Source: DATMBL01 sp050735975
GTDB taxonomy: Bacteria > Desulfobacterota > Binatia > UBA9968
Direction of reading: 5' to 3'
DNA: 14,346 bases
Assembly (NCBI GenBank): GCA_050735975.1
Contig: JBOHVS010000135.1
Span: 1-14,346 of the forward strand
Under the pieces are notes generated by a model. The model made no database searches and was not told the DNA's origin. It saw only the letters and a program-made list of their open reading frames with translations. Shown in pieces: positions 6,399 to 14,128 of the stretch (position 1 is its first letter; the number at the start of each line of letters is the position of its first letter). Position numbers and translations under genes: made by a program.

Positions 6399-7841
6399 AT
6401 GAAAACTCTCATTCAAGGCGGCTATATTGTCGGTTTTGACGGCAAAGAACATGAGATTATCAAAGACGGCGTTGTTGTCTTTCAGAATGATCAAATCGAG
6501 TTCGTCGGGAGAGAATATTCGCAGCCGGTAGACAGAAAGATCGACGCCGAGGGTTGCCTGGTTTCGCCGGGTTTCATCGACACTCATTTTCACTCCGGCA
6601 TCAATGCCAGCGACTACATTCTCAACGATTCGACTAAGACCGATTTTTTCGCTGCCAACTATTTGGCGCATGGCGGGCCGACCCGCGAAGGCGCTCACGC
6701 GGCCCATTTAAAGGATGTCGATGTAGGCCAGCGCTTTTCTCTGATCCATGTCCTTAAAGGCGGCGTAACGACCACGTTTGAGATCGGCGGCCCCGGCGGA
6801 GAGCCGGATCGGTATGTTGATATGATCGATCAGGTCGGTATCCGTTGCGCCACCGGTCCGAGCTACAAGAATGTCAGTTTCTTCCATGATCGCGCGGGCC
6901 GGTTGGAATATGATTGGGACGACCCTCGAGGCAGTGAAGGTCTGAAGAAGGCCGTCGACTTCGCCAAGAAACATAATCGGGCTTGCAATGGGCGCATGAC
7001 CGCCATGCTGTTTCCCGGCCATGTGGATTCCTGTACCCCGGCGCTGCTGAAAGACACTAAAAAAGCAGCGAAAGACGCCGGCGTTCGCATTCAGATTCAC
7101 GCCACGATCAATCTCTTCGAATTTCACACGGTCATGCAGCGTGAACGTTGCACCCCGATCGGGCTGCTGAAAAAGATCGGCTTTCTCGATCCGGAAGTTT
7201 CCCTGTCTCATTGCATCTTCGTCAGCGGTCACAGCTGGCTCGCCTATCCTTACGGCGACGACCTCAAGATCATCGCCGATTCCGGCGCATCGGTCGCCTA
7301 CAGCCCGCTCAAATACTTGAAGCTTGGCATCCTGATGGAATCGTTCGACAAGTATCTGAAATATGGAATCAACATGGGTATCGGTACCGATACCTTTCCG
7401 AAGGACATCATCTCCGATATGCGCTACGGCGCGCTTGCATCGCGCGTCGCCGAGAAAAGCTTCATGGCCGGCCACCCGCGCGACCTCTTCAACGCGGTGA
7501 CCCTGGGTGGCGCAAAGATGCTCGGACGAGACGATTTAGGAAGGTTGCAAAAGGGCGCCAAGGCGGACATTACCATTGTTAATCTCAGGGACACCGCCTT
7601 CGGCGCGGTCCGCGATCCCATTAGATCATTGATGGAAACGGCGGTGAGCCGAGACGTCCGGACGGTCATCGTGGACGGAGAAACACTGGTCGACAACGGC
7701 AAATATATCCGTCTGAATGAAGAAGATCTACTGGACAAAGTCCAAGCTAAAGGCGAACAGGTGTGGGACAGCGTCCCGCAGTGGCATTGGACGGGCAAGA
7801 GCATTGATGAGGTCGTGCCGCCATCGTTTAAGATGAGGTGA
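6399..7841 (+). CDS. Metal-dependent amidohydrolase, TrzA/AtzA/SsnA-like
   Basis: The product (480 aa) is an amidohydrolase-superfamily TIM barrel. Metal-binding residues are visible in order: His63 and His65 in PGFIDTHFH, His234 in IQIHAT, His271 (LSHCIF) with His278 close by, and Asp331 in GIGTDTFP. The N-terminal beta sandwich (ILIQGG-like start, IKDGVVVFQNDQIEFVG) and C-terminal ADITIVNL return strand are typical. These enzymes hydrolyse C-N or C-Cl bonds of small, often cyclic, compounds. Substrate is not predictable here; the usual HxPxSN segment reads YSPLKYLKLGI. The ATG at 6399 is preferred over GTG 6384 because AAGGG lies 8 bases ahead. The class II aldolase 80 bases downstream is probably co-transcribed, suggesting a shared catabolic route. 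Confidence 0.88.
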   Translation: MKTLIQGGYIVGFDGKEHEIIKDGVVVFQNDQIEFVGREYSQPVDRKIDAEGCLVSPGFIDTHFHSGINASDYILNDSTKTDFFAANYLAHGGPTREGAHAAHLKDVDVGQRFSLIHVLKGGVTTTFEIGGPGGEPDRYVDMIDQVGIRCATGPSYKNVSFFHDRAGRLEYDWDDPRGSEGLKKAVDFAKKHNRACNGRMTAMLFPGHVDSCTPALLKDTKKAAKDAGVRIQIHATINLFEFHTVMQRERCTPIGLLKKIGFLDPEVSLSHCIFVSGHSWLAYPYGDDLKIIADSGASVAYSPLKYLKLGILMESFDKYLKYGINMGIGTDTFPKDIISDMRYGALASRVAEKSFMAGHPRDLFNAVTLGGAKMLGRDDLGRLQKGAKADITIVNLRDTAFGAVRDPIRSLMETAVSRDVRTVIVDGETLVDNGKYIRLNEEDLLDKVQAKGEQVWDSVPQWHWTGKSIDEVVPPSFKMR

Positions 7842-7921
7842 TCGGCGACCAGCGTTGTCTTGCACTACTCCCGCAAAAGATATAGCAGAAAAAAGTAGTC
7901 TAATAGGAGAGGAGCGTCGTC

Positions 7922-8632
7922 GTGCCGGAAATATCAGATCTCAGGAAAAAGTTGGCTATGTCATCGCGTATGCTCTTTAACGCCGGGTTAGTGGATTACA
8001 GCGGACATATCAGCGGCCGTATCCCGGGCAACGATCATTTTTTTATTCTGCCCCATCCGGTCAGCCGCGCGACCGTTGCCGCGGATGACATGGTCGTCGC
8101 CGACTTTGACGGCAAGTTGGTCGAAGGGAATTACAACGCTCCATCCGAGGTCTATATGCACGCGCGCGCCTATAAGGCGCGAGAAGATGTTCAGAGCGTC
8201 GCGCATTTGCATAACCACATGGTAGCGACACTGAGCATGGTGGATAAGCCTTTTTATCCGGCTTCTTCCAATCCTGGGGCCTTCTTCGGCGCCGGGCCGC
8301 TGCCGATATACATGGATCCGGCGCTGATTCATACTATCGAACAAGGCGATGCGGTGGCCAAAACACTTGGAAACCGCGATGCGGTCATGTTGCGCGGGCA
8401 CGGCTCCATGGTGGTGGGGCAAGCCATCGAGTGGGTTTTCGCCGCGTGTATTGACCTCGAAGAAGCCGCGGCGCGATTTTACAAGGCCTCTCTGCTCGGC
8501 CCGGTTCGCGTTTACAACGAGGACGAAACTCAGCGGGTGATGAAAGGCCGTCGCAAAGACTCGGTCGTGCAAAAGATCTGGGATCACAACGTAGCTAAAA
8601 CCCGGCTCGCTGGGCTGATGGAGGGCATTTAG
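7922..8632 (+). CDS. Class II aldolase/adducin family protein
   Basis: A 236-aa protein of standard size for the family. It has the N-terminal VDYSGHISGRIPG motif, the catalytic-type Glu76 in PSEVYMH, the metal histidines His95 and His97 in AHLHNH, and His160 in LRGHGS, so the Zn-binding set is complete. Relatives include fuculose- and ribulose-phosphate aldolases/epimerases and many decarboxylase-like paralogues. The GTG start at 7922 is supported by a strong AGGAGAGGAG just upstream, with no better ATG. Position behind the amidohydrolase suggests it acts on that enzyme's product or a related hydroxy acid; the substrate is unknown. Confidence 0.88.
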   Translation: MPEISDLRKKLAMSSRMLFNAGLVDYSGHISGRIPGNDHFFILPHPVSRATVAADDMVVADFDGKLVEGNYNAPSEVYMHARAYKAREDVQSVAHLHNHMVATLSMVDKPFYPASSNPGAFFGAGPLPIYMDPALIHTIEQGDAVAKTLGNRDAVMLRGHGSMVVGQAIEWVFAACIDLEEAAARFYKASLLGPVRVYNEDETQRVMKGRRKDSVVQKIWDHNVAKTRLAGLMEGI

Positions 8633-8686
8633 ACTGTTCTTTTGTCCCTGGCGACCCCTTTTATGGGGAGCATACCGGTTTTTCTG

Positions 8687-8715
8687 TTGCGCGATAGGAG
8701 GGTCTGTGGTATAGA
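8687..8715 (+). promoter_or_regulatory. Candidate promoter with extended -10 for the 124-aa gene
   Basis: TTGCGC (8687-8692, four of six), a 17-base spacer and TATAGA (8710-8715), preceded by TGG, giving an extended -10. Predicted start is near 8722, leaving about 29 bases before the ATG at 8751, with GGGAG in that leader as Shine-Dalgarno. Confidence 0.5.
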
Positions 8716-8750
8716 ATCCGATTCAATCTAGCCAGGGAGTATTTCCGCAC

Positions 8751-9125
8751 ATGTACGATGATTTTCTAGCAAGGATTCTTGAACCCGATATATTCTTGCC
8801 CTCGCAGTTCTACGGGACCGGAGGTTTATCCCGTCAGCTCGAGGGAGAGAAAAGACTTATGATCGCCATTCTCAAAGACGCGGTCGAGTGTCTGGATAAG
8901 TATCGCGGCACGCGCAGCGGCTCGGGGCGCAGCCAGTATCAGAACGCCTTGGAATGGGTCCAGGACACGGGAACGGACTGGCTCTTTTCTTTCATTAATA
9001 TCTGTGATCTTTTGGGATTCGACCCTGACTACCTGCGTGAAGTGTTGCTAAAACGCGAGGGGAAATACACCAAAGCGGTTCGCGGCAACGTCTACGCCTT
9101 TCCCGCTCTCAACGGACAAGAATAG
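8751..9125 (+). CDS. Hypothetical protein, 124 aa
   Basis: A soluble, probably helical protein. The segments GEKRLMIAILKDAVECLDKY (about 31-50) and QNALEWVQDTGTDWLFSFINICDLLGFDPDYLREVLL (64-100) resemble a small family of unknown function I have seen in deltaproteobacteria-type genomes, with a conserved acidic helix, a W-x-FSF-x-NIC segment and an FDPDYLR end. No catalytic motif or signal peptide is present. It has its own promoter, and its stop lies two bases from the stop of the convergent M48 protease gene, leaving no room for a terminator between them. The family resemblance is from memory, not a search. Confidence 0.75.
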   Translation: MYDDFLARILEPDIFLPSQFYGTGGLSRQLEGEKRLMIAILKDAVECLDKYRGTRSGSGRSQYQNALEWVQDTGTDWLFSFINICDLLGFDPDYLREVLLKREGKYTKAVRGNVYAFPALNGQE

Positions 9126-9127
9126 TT

Positions 9128-10546
9128 TTACCTTCTTCTGGCTTTAAGCGCTTTGAGTTCTTCTCGGATCAGCTGACCGCGCGGAGAGTTCTCGCCCGAG
9201 ATCTTGATCGCTTTTTCGTAATCCGCGATCGCTTTTTCGTCCTCGTCTTGCGCTAGAAAAGACCGTCCTAGGTAATAGTAAGCCTCCCCAAGCCGGTTCA
9301 ACTTCCCGTAAACAATACCGAGACGGTGCGGAGGCTTTTGCCACAGCGGCGAAAGATGGTGGGCGTTCAAGTATGCGCCCGCGGCGCGCCTGAGATCGCC
9401 TACTTTCTCGTAGAGCTCGCCTAAATAGAAATAAGTGAGCGGTTCTTTTGGCTTTGACGCCAGCGCACGCTCGAACGCAGATTGGGCCAGATCAAAGTTG
9501 CCCGTCTGTGTGTACAAGCGGCCCAGATCCTGATCCAAAGCCGGGTGATTTGGGTCGAGTTGCCTGGTTTTTTCGTAATGCTGCCTCGCCTGTGGCAAAA
9601 GCCCTTTTAGATGCTGAGCAAACGCAAGCAGATGAACAGCCTCTGCATCCCCGGGATTGAGGCGGACCTGCTTTTCATACTCGTCAATGAGATTGTCGTC
9701 GTCGTGCCGTTCCATGCGGATAATCGTTTGGACGCGCTTAAGGCTATCCGATTGTTCGACCTCACGATGGCTCGTTCCCAAGGAACGGATGACGAATTCG
9801 ACATTAGCGACACGCTCTTGAGTGATCGGATGGGTCATCATATAAGTGGGAACATCAATGGGATTCAAGGCCCGCTCCTGGTCGAGGGTCTTTAGAAATC
9901 CCAAGGAGCCTTTGGGATCATAGCCGGCCGCCGCCATGTATTTAACGCCTAAAGTGTCGGCTTCCATTTCGAGCTGCCGGGTGTAGGCAATCTGGCGAGT
10001 CGCAGCGACCGCTTGGCCGATGGCTCCCGCAGCCTGGGCACCGGCGCCGGTCCGAGCGAGGAGCAGGGCTCCCAGAAGACTCAAGATCGAAATGCCGTCC
10101 GGCCCGGACGAGCGGGCCATGTGCCGACCCTTGATGTGAACGAGTTCATGGCCCATCACGCCGGCTATTTCGGACGTGCTTTTCGCCCTTTCGATCAGGC
10201 CGGTATAAAAGTAAACCGATCCTCCGGGAACGGCGAACGCATTGAGCGCCGAATCGTTGACGACAAAAAATCGGTAATCGAATGGTTGCGGGCCCATCGC
10301 CGAAAGGATGCGCTGCCCGATCCGCTCGATATAACGCTCAACCTCGGGATTCGTAACGAATTTAAGGTGTTTTTTGGCCTCGCGACGAAACTCCCGACCT
10401 ATTTTTGCCTCTTCATCTTCGCTCGGCGGAGTAACGCCGGGAATAGGCGGCCGATAGGAACTACAGCCTCCGAGAACCACGCAAATGATCAGGAGCGCTG
10501 CGCACGGTTTCCGGCAATTACCGAATCGTTCATGCCATGGGCTCAT
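9128..10546 (-). CDS. M48-family zinc metalloprotease lipoprotein with TPR repeats (BepA-like)
   Basis: The product (472 aa) starts with a lipoprotein signal: basic RK, hydrophobic CAALLIICVV and lipobox LGGC with Cys28 as acylation site, so it is anchored in the cell envelope. The M48 domain has HELVH (His133, Glu134, His137) and the third zinc ligand in EMEADTLG (Glu193). AVPGGSVYFYTGL is also typical of the family. From about residue 290 to the end there are four to five TPR units (for example GRLYTQTGNFDLAQSAFERAL and GELYEKVGDLRRAAGAYLNA). E. coli BepA, with the same order, degrades or assists outer-membrane proteins such as LptD. The ATG at 10546 is chosen over TTG 10552 because the promoter's predicted start falls on it. 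It is divergent from the Lon-type protease. Confidence 0.9.
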   Translation of the reverse strand: MSPWHERFGNCRKPCAALLIICVVLGGCSSYRPPIPGVTPPSEDEEAKIGREFRREAKKHLKFVTNPEVERYIERIGQRILSAMGPQPFDYRFFVVNDSALNAFAVPGGSVYFYTGLIERAKSTSEIAGVMGHELVHIKGRHMARSSGPDGISILSLLGALLLARTGAGAQAAGAIGQAVAATRQIAYTRQLEMEADTLGVKYMAAAGYDPKGSLGFLKTLDQERALNPIDVPTYMMTHPITQERVANVEFVIRSLGTSHREVEQSDSLKRVQTIIRMERHDDDNLIDEYEKQVRLNPGDAEAVHLLAFAQHLKGLLPQARQHYEKTRQLDPNHPALDQDLGRLYTQTGNFDLAQSAFERALASKPKEPLTYFYLGELYEKVGDLRRAAGAYLNAHHLSPLWQKPPHRLGIVYGKLNRLGEAYYYLGRSFLAQDEDEKAIADYEKAIKISGENSPRGQLIREELKALKARRR

Positions 10547-10552
10547 GCGCAA

Positions 10553-10581
10553 AGTATAGTGAGCGACTCGCGGGCTATCAA
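10553..10581 (-). promoter_or_regulatory. Strong sigma70-type promoter giving a leaderless M48 protease mRNA
   Basis: On the minus strand, TTGATA (10581-10576, five of six), 17-base spacer, TATACT (10558-10553, five of six). Six bases (TTGCGC) separate the -10 from the ATG, so +1 is predicted at the A of the ATG at 10546. No Shine-Dalgarno is present. This is the best promoter match in the window. Confidence 0.7.
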
Positions 10582-10613
10582 TAGCAGCCTGATCTGATTT
10601 GAGGAGGCTCCGG

Positions 10614-10642
10614 TTGACGGTTTAGCGCCGACCCCTTATGCT
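10614..10642 (+). promoter_or_regulatory. Candidate promoter of the Lon-type protease gene
   Basis: TTGACG (10614-10619, five of six), 17-base spacer and TATGCT (10637-10642, four of six). Predicted start is near 10649, after the upstream in-frame ATG at 10646, which supports translation from the ATG at 10673. It lies back to back with the M48 promoter, separated by 32 bases. Confidence 0.55.
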
Positions 10643-10672
10643 TCCATGGATGAAACATCCCGAGGTAACTCG

Positions 10673-13171
10673 ATGACGACTCGATTCGAAGTCCCCGCAG
10701 ACAAACTCACATGGCGTTGCGACCTCTCCTTTCTCCCGTTCACCTGCACGGCAGATATGACCCCACTGGAGGACTTCATCGGCCAGGATAGGGCCATCCG
10801 TGCGATTCAATTCGGATTGGGAGTGGACAAGCCCGGCTTCAATATTTTTGTCACCGGGCTTACCGGCACAGGCAAAACGAGCATCATAAAAGCATTCCTC
10901 AAAAAAACCACCGCCGAGCGTGCCCTTCCTGAAAGTGATTCTACCTTCGCGCAGGACTGGTGCTACGTTTATAACTTCAACGATCCGGATCGCCCGCAGA
11001 TCCTAAAGGTACGCCGTGGTTGGGGCAAAGTTCTCAAGGTGGATATGGAACGATTGATTCAGAACCTCCAGCGAGAAGCGAAAAGGATGTTCGAAAGCGA
11101 GCAATTCGCTCGCCAGCGTCAAGGCATGATCGAAGAAATCCAGAAGAAACAGCAACAGATGATGGAAGGGCTGATGGCGGAAGCGAACAAGAATGGCTTT
11201 ACGCTTCGCATGACGCCGTCGGGCGTCGTTTTATTGCCGACCCGGGACGGCAAGCCTATGCAGGAGTCCGATTACCTGGCGCTTCCGGCGGCGGAAAAGA
11301 AAACCTTGGAGGAGAAGCGTGGCGAAATCGAGGAAAAAGTCGAGACGGCGCTCCGGGAAGGAAGAAAACTTGAACGGGAAATCAGCGAAAGGCTGGTTGC
11401 CGTGGAAGCGCAAGCGGGAGAGTACCTCGTCCGCATGCCGCTGTCTGACCTGAAGGAAAAGTATCGGGATCATCCGAAAGTTTTAAGCTATCTCGACGGT
11501 GTGCGGGACCACGTGGTAAAAAATTTGAACCGCTTTAAGGGAATCGAAACGAGCCCTGCCGCTGTGCCGATGGTGCCGATGCAGATGGCTGAGCCGCCCA
11601 GTGATCCTTTCTTGCCCTATCGGATCAACGTCTTTGTGGATAACAGCGAGACCCAGGGGCCGCCCATCATCGTCGAAACCAATCCGAGCTACCACAATCT
11701 GTTCGGGGCAGTCGAGAAGAAACCGATCGTCGGCGGATACGTAACCGATTTTACCTTGATCAAAGCGGGCTCGATCAGCCGTGCCAATGGCGGGTACCTG
11801 GTCCTCTACGATCGTGATGTTTTATCCAATGCCGGGGTGTGGGAAGCTCTGCAGCGGGTGATCAAGAACCGTGAGTTAAGAATCGAGGAGCCCGCCGCCT
11901 TCTTCGGTTGGGCGCCGCCTCAGGGGCTTCGGCCTGAGCCTATCCCGACGGATACCAAGGTGATCATGATCGGCGATCCCTATCTTTACCGGACCCTTGC
12001 CGCGATGGACCCGGATTTCCGTGAGACATTCAAGGTCAAGGCCGATTTCGATTATCAGATCGATCGGACTCAAGAGAATATCGTCGCCTTCTCCTGCTTC
12101 ATCAGCGACTACTGCAACCGCGAAGGACTGCGCCACTTTGATTTCAGTGGTGTAGCAAGAGTGATCGAGCAGGGTGCCAGGTTGGTGGGAGATCAGGACA
12201 AACTTTCTACTCGATTCAGTGACATGGTCGATCTGCTCATTGAGTCGGACTACTGGGCCGGCATGGAGAAGGCTGAGTTGGTATCGGGAAAACATGTCCA
12301 GCGGGCGATCGAGGAGAAAGCATTTCGCTTGAATCTCACCGAGAAGCGGCTTCAGGAGATGATCGCTGACGGGACGGTTCTTGTGGACGTGGATGGCGCC
12401 GCGGTGGGCCAAGTGAACGGGTTGGCCGTGTACCAAATGGGCGATTTTGCTTTCGGCAAACCATCGCGGATTACTGCTAAGACCTTCATGGGGCGGGGCG
12501 GCATCGTCAACATCGAACGCGAGTCTAAGCTTAGCGGTAAGACTCATGATAAGGGAGTGTTGATCCTGAGCGGCTATCTCGGCGGCAAGTACGCGCAAGA
12601 GAGGCCGCTATCTCTTTCCGCCAGTATTTGCTTTGAGCAGTCGTATGATGGAGTGGATGGGGATAGCGCTTCGTCAACCGAGCTTTACGCGATTCTCTCG
12701 AGCCTTTCCGGCATTCCCCTGAAGCAAGGGATTGCCGTTACCGGCTCCGTTAATCAAAACGGCGAAGTGCAGGCCATCGGCGGCATCAATTACAAAATCG
12801 AAGGGTTTTACGACGTCTGCCGGCTGAAGGGGCTGACCGGGACCCAAGGTGTATTGATGCCGAAGTCGAACTCACGAAACCTGATGTTGCGGCCCGACGT
12901 GGTCGAGGCTGTCAAGGAGGGAAAGTTTCATATCTACGCCATCGGCTCCATCGACGAGGGCATCGAAGTGCTGAGCGGAGTTTCCGCCGGCGCTCGAAAC
13001 GCGGAAGGCCAATACCCCGAGGGCTCAGTCAACGCTCAGGTGAAAAACAAATTGCTGCAATATGCGGAGCAGCTGAGGCACGTGGACGGGCCGGCCAGCC
13101 GAAATGGAGAGCGGCTACATCCGCCTAAATCGAATGATGGCGGTTTGGTTCCGAGCGGCGCGAAAAGTTGA
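10673..13171 (+). CDS. Lon-type ATP-dependent Ser/Lys protease (LonB/YcbZ-like)
   Basis: The product (832 aa) has no N-terminal Lon substrate-binding domain. It starts with the AAA module: Walker A GLTGTGKT (62-69), then a long charged insert, about 120-255, likely a coiled coil. NGGYLVLYDRD (372-382) sits in the Walker B position without the usual acidic pair, as in this subfamily. The C-terminal S16 domain has DGDSASS with catalytic Ser665 and GGINYKIEGF with Lys708. The 43-residue spacing equals Ser679-Lys722 in E. coli Lon. These enzymes are soluble ATP-linked proteases; this branch is poorly characterised. The start at 10673 has GAGGT seven bases ahead; the ATG at 10646 lies upstream of the predicted transcription start. 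The last 50 residues are low-complexity and hydrophilic. Confidence 0.9.
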   Translation: MTTRFEVPADKLTWRCDLSFLPFTCTADMTPLEDFIGQDRAIRAIQFGLGVDKPGFNIFVTGLTGTGKTSIIKAFLKKTTAERALPESDSTFAQDWCYVYNFNDPDRPQILKVRRGWGKVLKVDMERLIQNLQREAKRMFESEQFARQRQGMIEEIQKKQQQMMEGLMAEANKNGFTLRMTPSGVVLLPTRDGKPMQESDYLALPAAEKKTLEEKRGEIEEKVETALREGRKLEREISERLVAVEAQAGEYLVRMPLSDLKEKYRDHPKVLSYLDGVRDHVVKNLNRFKGIETSPAAVPMVPMQMAEPPSDPFLPYRINVFVDNSETQGPPIIVETNPSYHNLFGAVEKKPIVGGYVTDFTLIKAGSISRANGGYLVLYDRDVLSNAGVWEALQRVIKNRELRIEEPAAFFGWAPPQGLRPEPIPTDTKVIMIGDPYLYRTLAAMDPDFRETFKVKADFDYQIDRTQENIVAFSCFISDYCNREGLRHFDFSGVARVIEQGARLVGDQDKLSTRFSDMVDLLIESDYWAGMEKAELVSGKHVQRAIEEKAFRLNLTEKRLQEMIADGTVLVDVDGAAVGQVNGLAVYQMGDFAFGKPSRITAKTFMGRGGIVNIERESKLSGKTHDKGVLILSGYLGGKYAQERPLSLSASICFEQSYDGVDGDSASSTELYAILSSLSGIPLKQGIAVTGSVNQNGEVQAIGGINYKIEGFYDVCRLKGLTGTQGVLMPKSNSRNLMLRPDVVEAVKEGKFHIYAIGSIDEGIEVLSGVSAGARNAEGQYPEGSVNAQVKNKLLQYAEQLRHVDGPASRNGERLHPPKSNDGGLVPSGAKS

Positions 13172-13268
13172 AGAGGTTTTCCTCTGCGCTAAGCTATTTC
13201 CCCCTTCATCCAAATCCGCAGGGCGACCCCGCCCTTGCTGTTCCGGAGGCATTGCAACTAACGCTTGA

Positions 13269-13299
13269 TTGCACACCGGATCGAGTATTGTGGTATTCT
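13269..13299 (+). promoter_or_regulatory. Candidate extended -10 promoter giving a leaderless SDR mRNA
   Basis: TGG then TATTCT (13294-13299) forms an extended -10. TTGCAC (13269-13274) is a possible -35 at a long 19-base spacing. Six bases separate the -10 from the GTG at 13306, so transcription is predicted to begin on the start codon itself. No Shine-Dalgarno is visible. Confidence 0.45.
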
Positions 13300-13305
13300 C
13301 AGCGG

Positions 13306-14085
13306 GTGAGCGGTCTAGAACAGAAGGTAGTTTTGGTGACGGGCGGCAGTGGCGGACTCGGTCGAATTTTGGCCGGAGCTTTCGCGAAATCCGGCAGCCG
13401 CGTGGCGATCGCTTCGCGCAATGAACAAAGGCTTCGTGCGGTAACCGAGGAGATCAGCCGGGGAGGCGGACAAATACTCGCGCTGCCAGCAGACGTCACC
13501 AGACCCGATCAGGTGGAAACGTTAAACGAGAAGATCCGGAAAGAATTTGGTCCGGTCATGATCCTTATCAACAGCGCAGGGGTTGCGCCGGCGGCGGGCT
13601 TCTTGGAAATGACCGATGCGCTGTGGGAGGAAGTTCTCAGAGTGAACCTGACCGGGGCGTACCATTGCTGCAAGGTTTTTCTTCCCGATATGATTCGCTC
13701 CCGCTGGGGCAGGATTATCAACATCGCGTCGACTACGGCGAAGATGGCTTATGCGCACGTTTCAGCCTATACGAGCTCAAAACACGGGCTTTTGGGATTA
13801 ACTCGCTCGCTGGCGCTCGAGACGGCCCGCTCGGGAATTACGGTAAACGCGATCTGTCCGGGGTATATCGATAACGAGCTGACGCGCGAAAACGCGCGAC
13901 GCATGGCCGAGAATACCGGCAAGACCGTGGAATACGTTTTGGCTCTGTTCGCCAAAAGTTCGCCGCAAAATCGGCTGATCGCGCCCGCCGAGGTCGCCGA
14001 TCTGGCGCTGCTCCTCGCGTCGGAAAAACTCGGCGGCATGACCGGCCAGGCGATCAATGTCGACGGCGGAGCGGTGATGGTCTAG
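13306..14085 (+). CDS. SDR-family NAD(P)-dependent oxidoreductase (FabG-like)
   Basis: From GTG 13306 the product is 259 aa, the classical SDR length, and begins VSGLEQKVVLVTGGSGGLG, placing TGGSGGLG at residues 12-19. The remaining motifs are NSAG (89-92, usually NNAG), Ser142 in NIASTT, Tyr155 and Lys159 in YTSSK, CPGYIDNELT, and the C-terminal GQAINVDGG. The triad spacing is standard. The frame is open upstream to a TTG at 13168 overlapping the protease stop, but that adds 46 residues not expected in the family. Likely role: oxidation or reduction of a hydroxyacyl-CoA/ACP or similar alcohol, supported by the acyl-CoA dehydrogenase gene 43 bases downstream. Exact substrate unknown. Confidence 0.9.
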   Translation: MSGLEQKVVLVTGGSGGLGRILAGAFAKSGSRVAIASRNEQRLRAVTEEISRGGGQILALPADVTRPDQVETLNEKIRKEFGPVMILINSAGVAPAAGFLEMTDALWEEVLRVNLTGAYHCCKVFLPDMIRSRWGRIINIASTTAKMAYAHVSAYTSSKHGLLGLTRSLALETARSGITVNAICPGYIDNELTRENARRMAENTGKTVEYVLALFAKSSPQNRLIAPAEVADLALLLASEKLGGMTGQAINVDGGAVMV

Positions 14086-14128
14086 CTCTGTAAATCGTTT
14101 GGTCAAGTCGCAGAAAGTTTTTCCGACA

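Noticed and set aside
6708..7475. A 255-codon minus-strand open frame inside the amidohydrolase
   Set aside because: Antisense shadow of a gene with complete metal-binding motifs; no recognisable domain.
8655..8683. CCCC/GGGG hairpin followed by a five-T run, possible terminator after the aldolase
   Set aside because: The stem is only 4 bp and the T run begins ten bases after it, so an intrinsic terminator is not supported.
10013..10597. A 194-codon plus-strand open frame opposite the M48 protease start
   Set aside because: It covers the HELVH and lipobox region of the real gene and crosses its promoter; the protein has no family features.
11876..12598. A 240-codon minus-strand open frame inside the Lon-type gene
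   Set aside because: Shadow of the ATPase/protease coding frame, which is intact.
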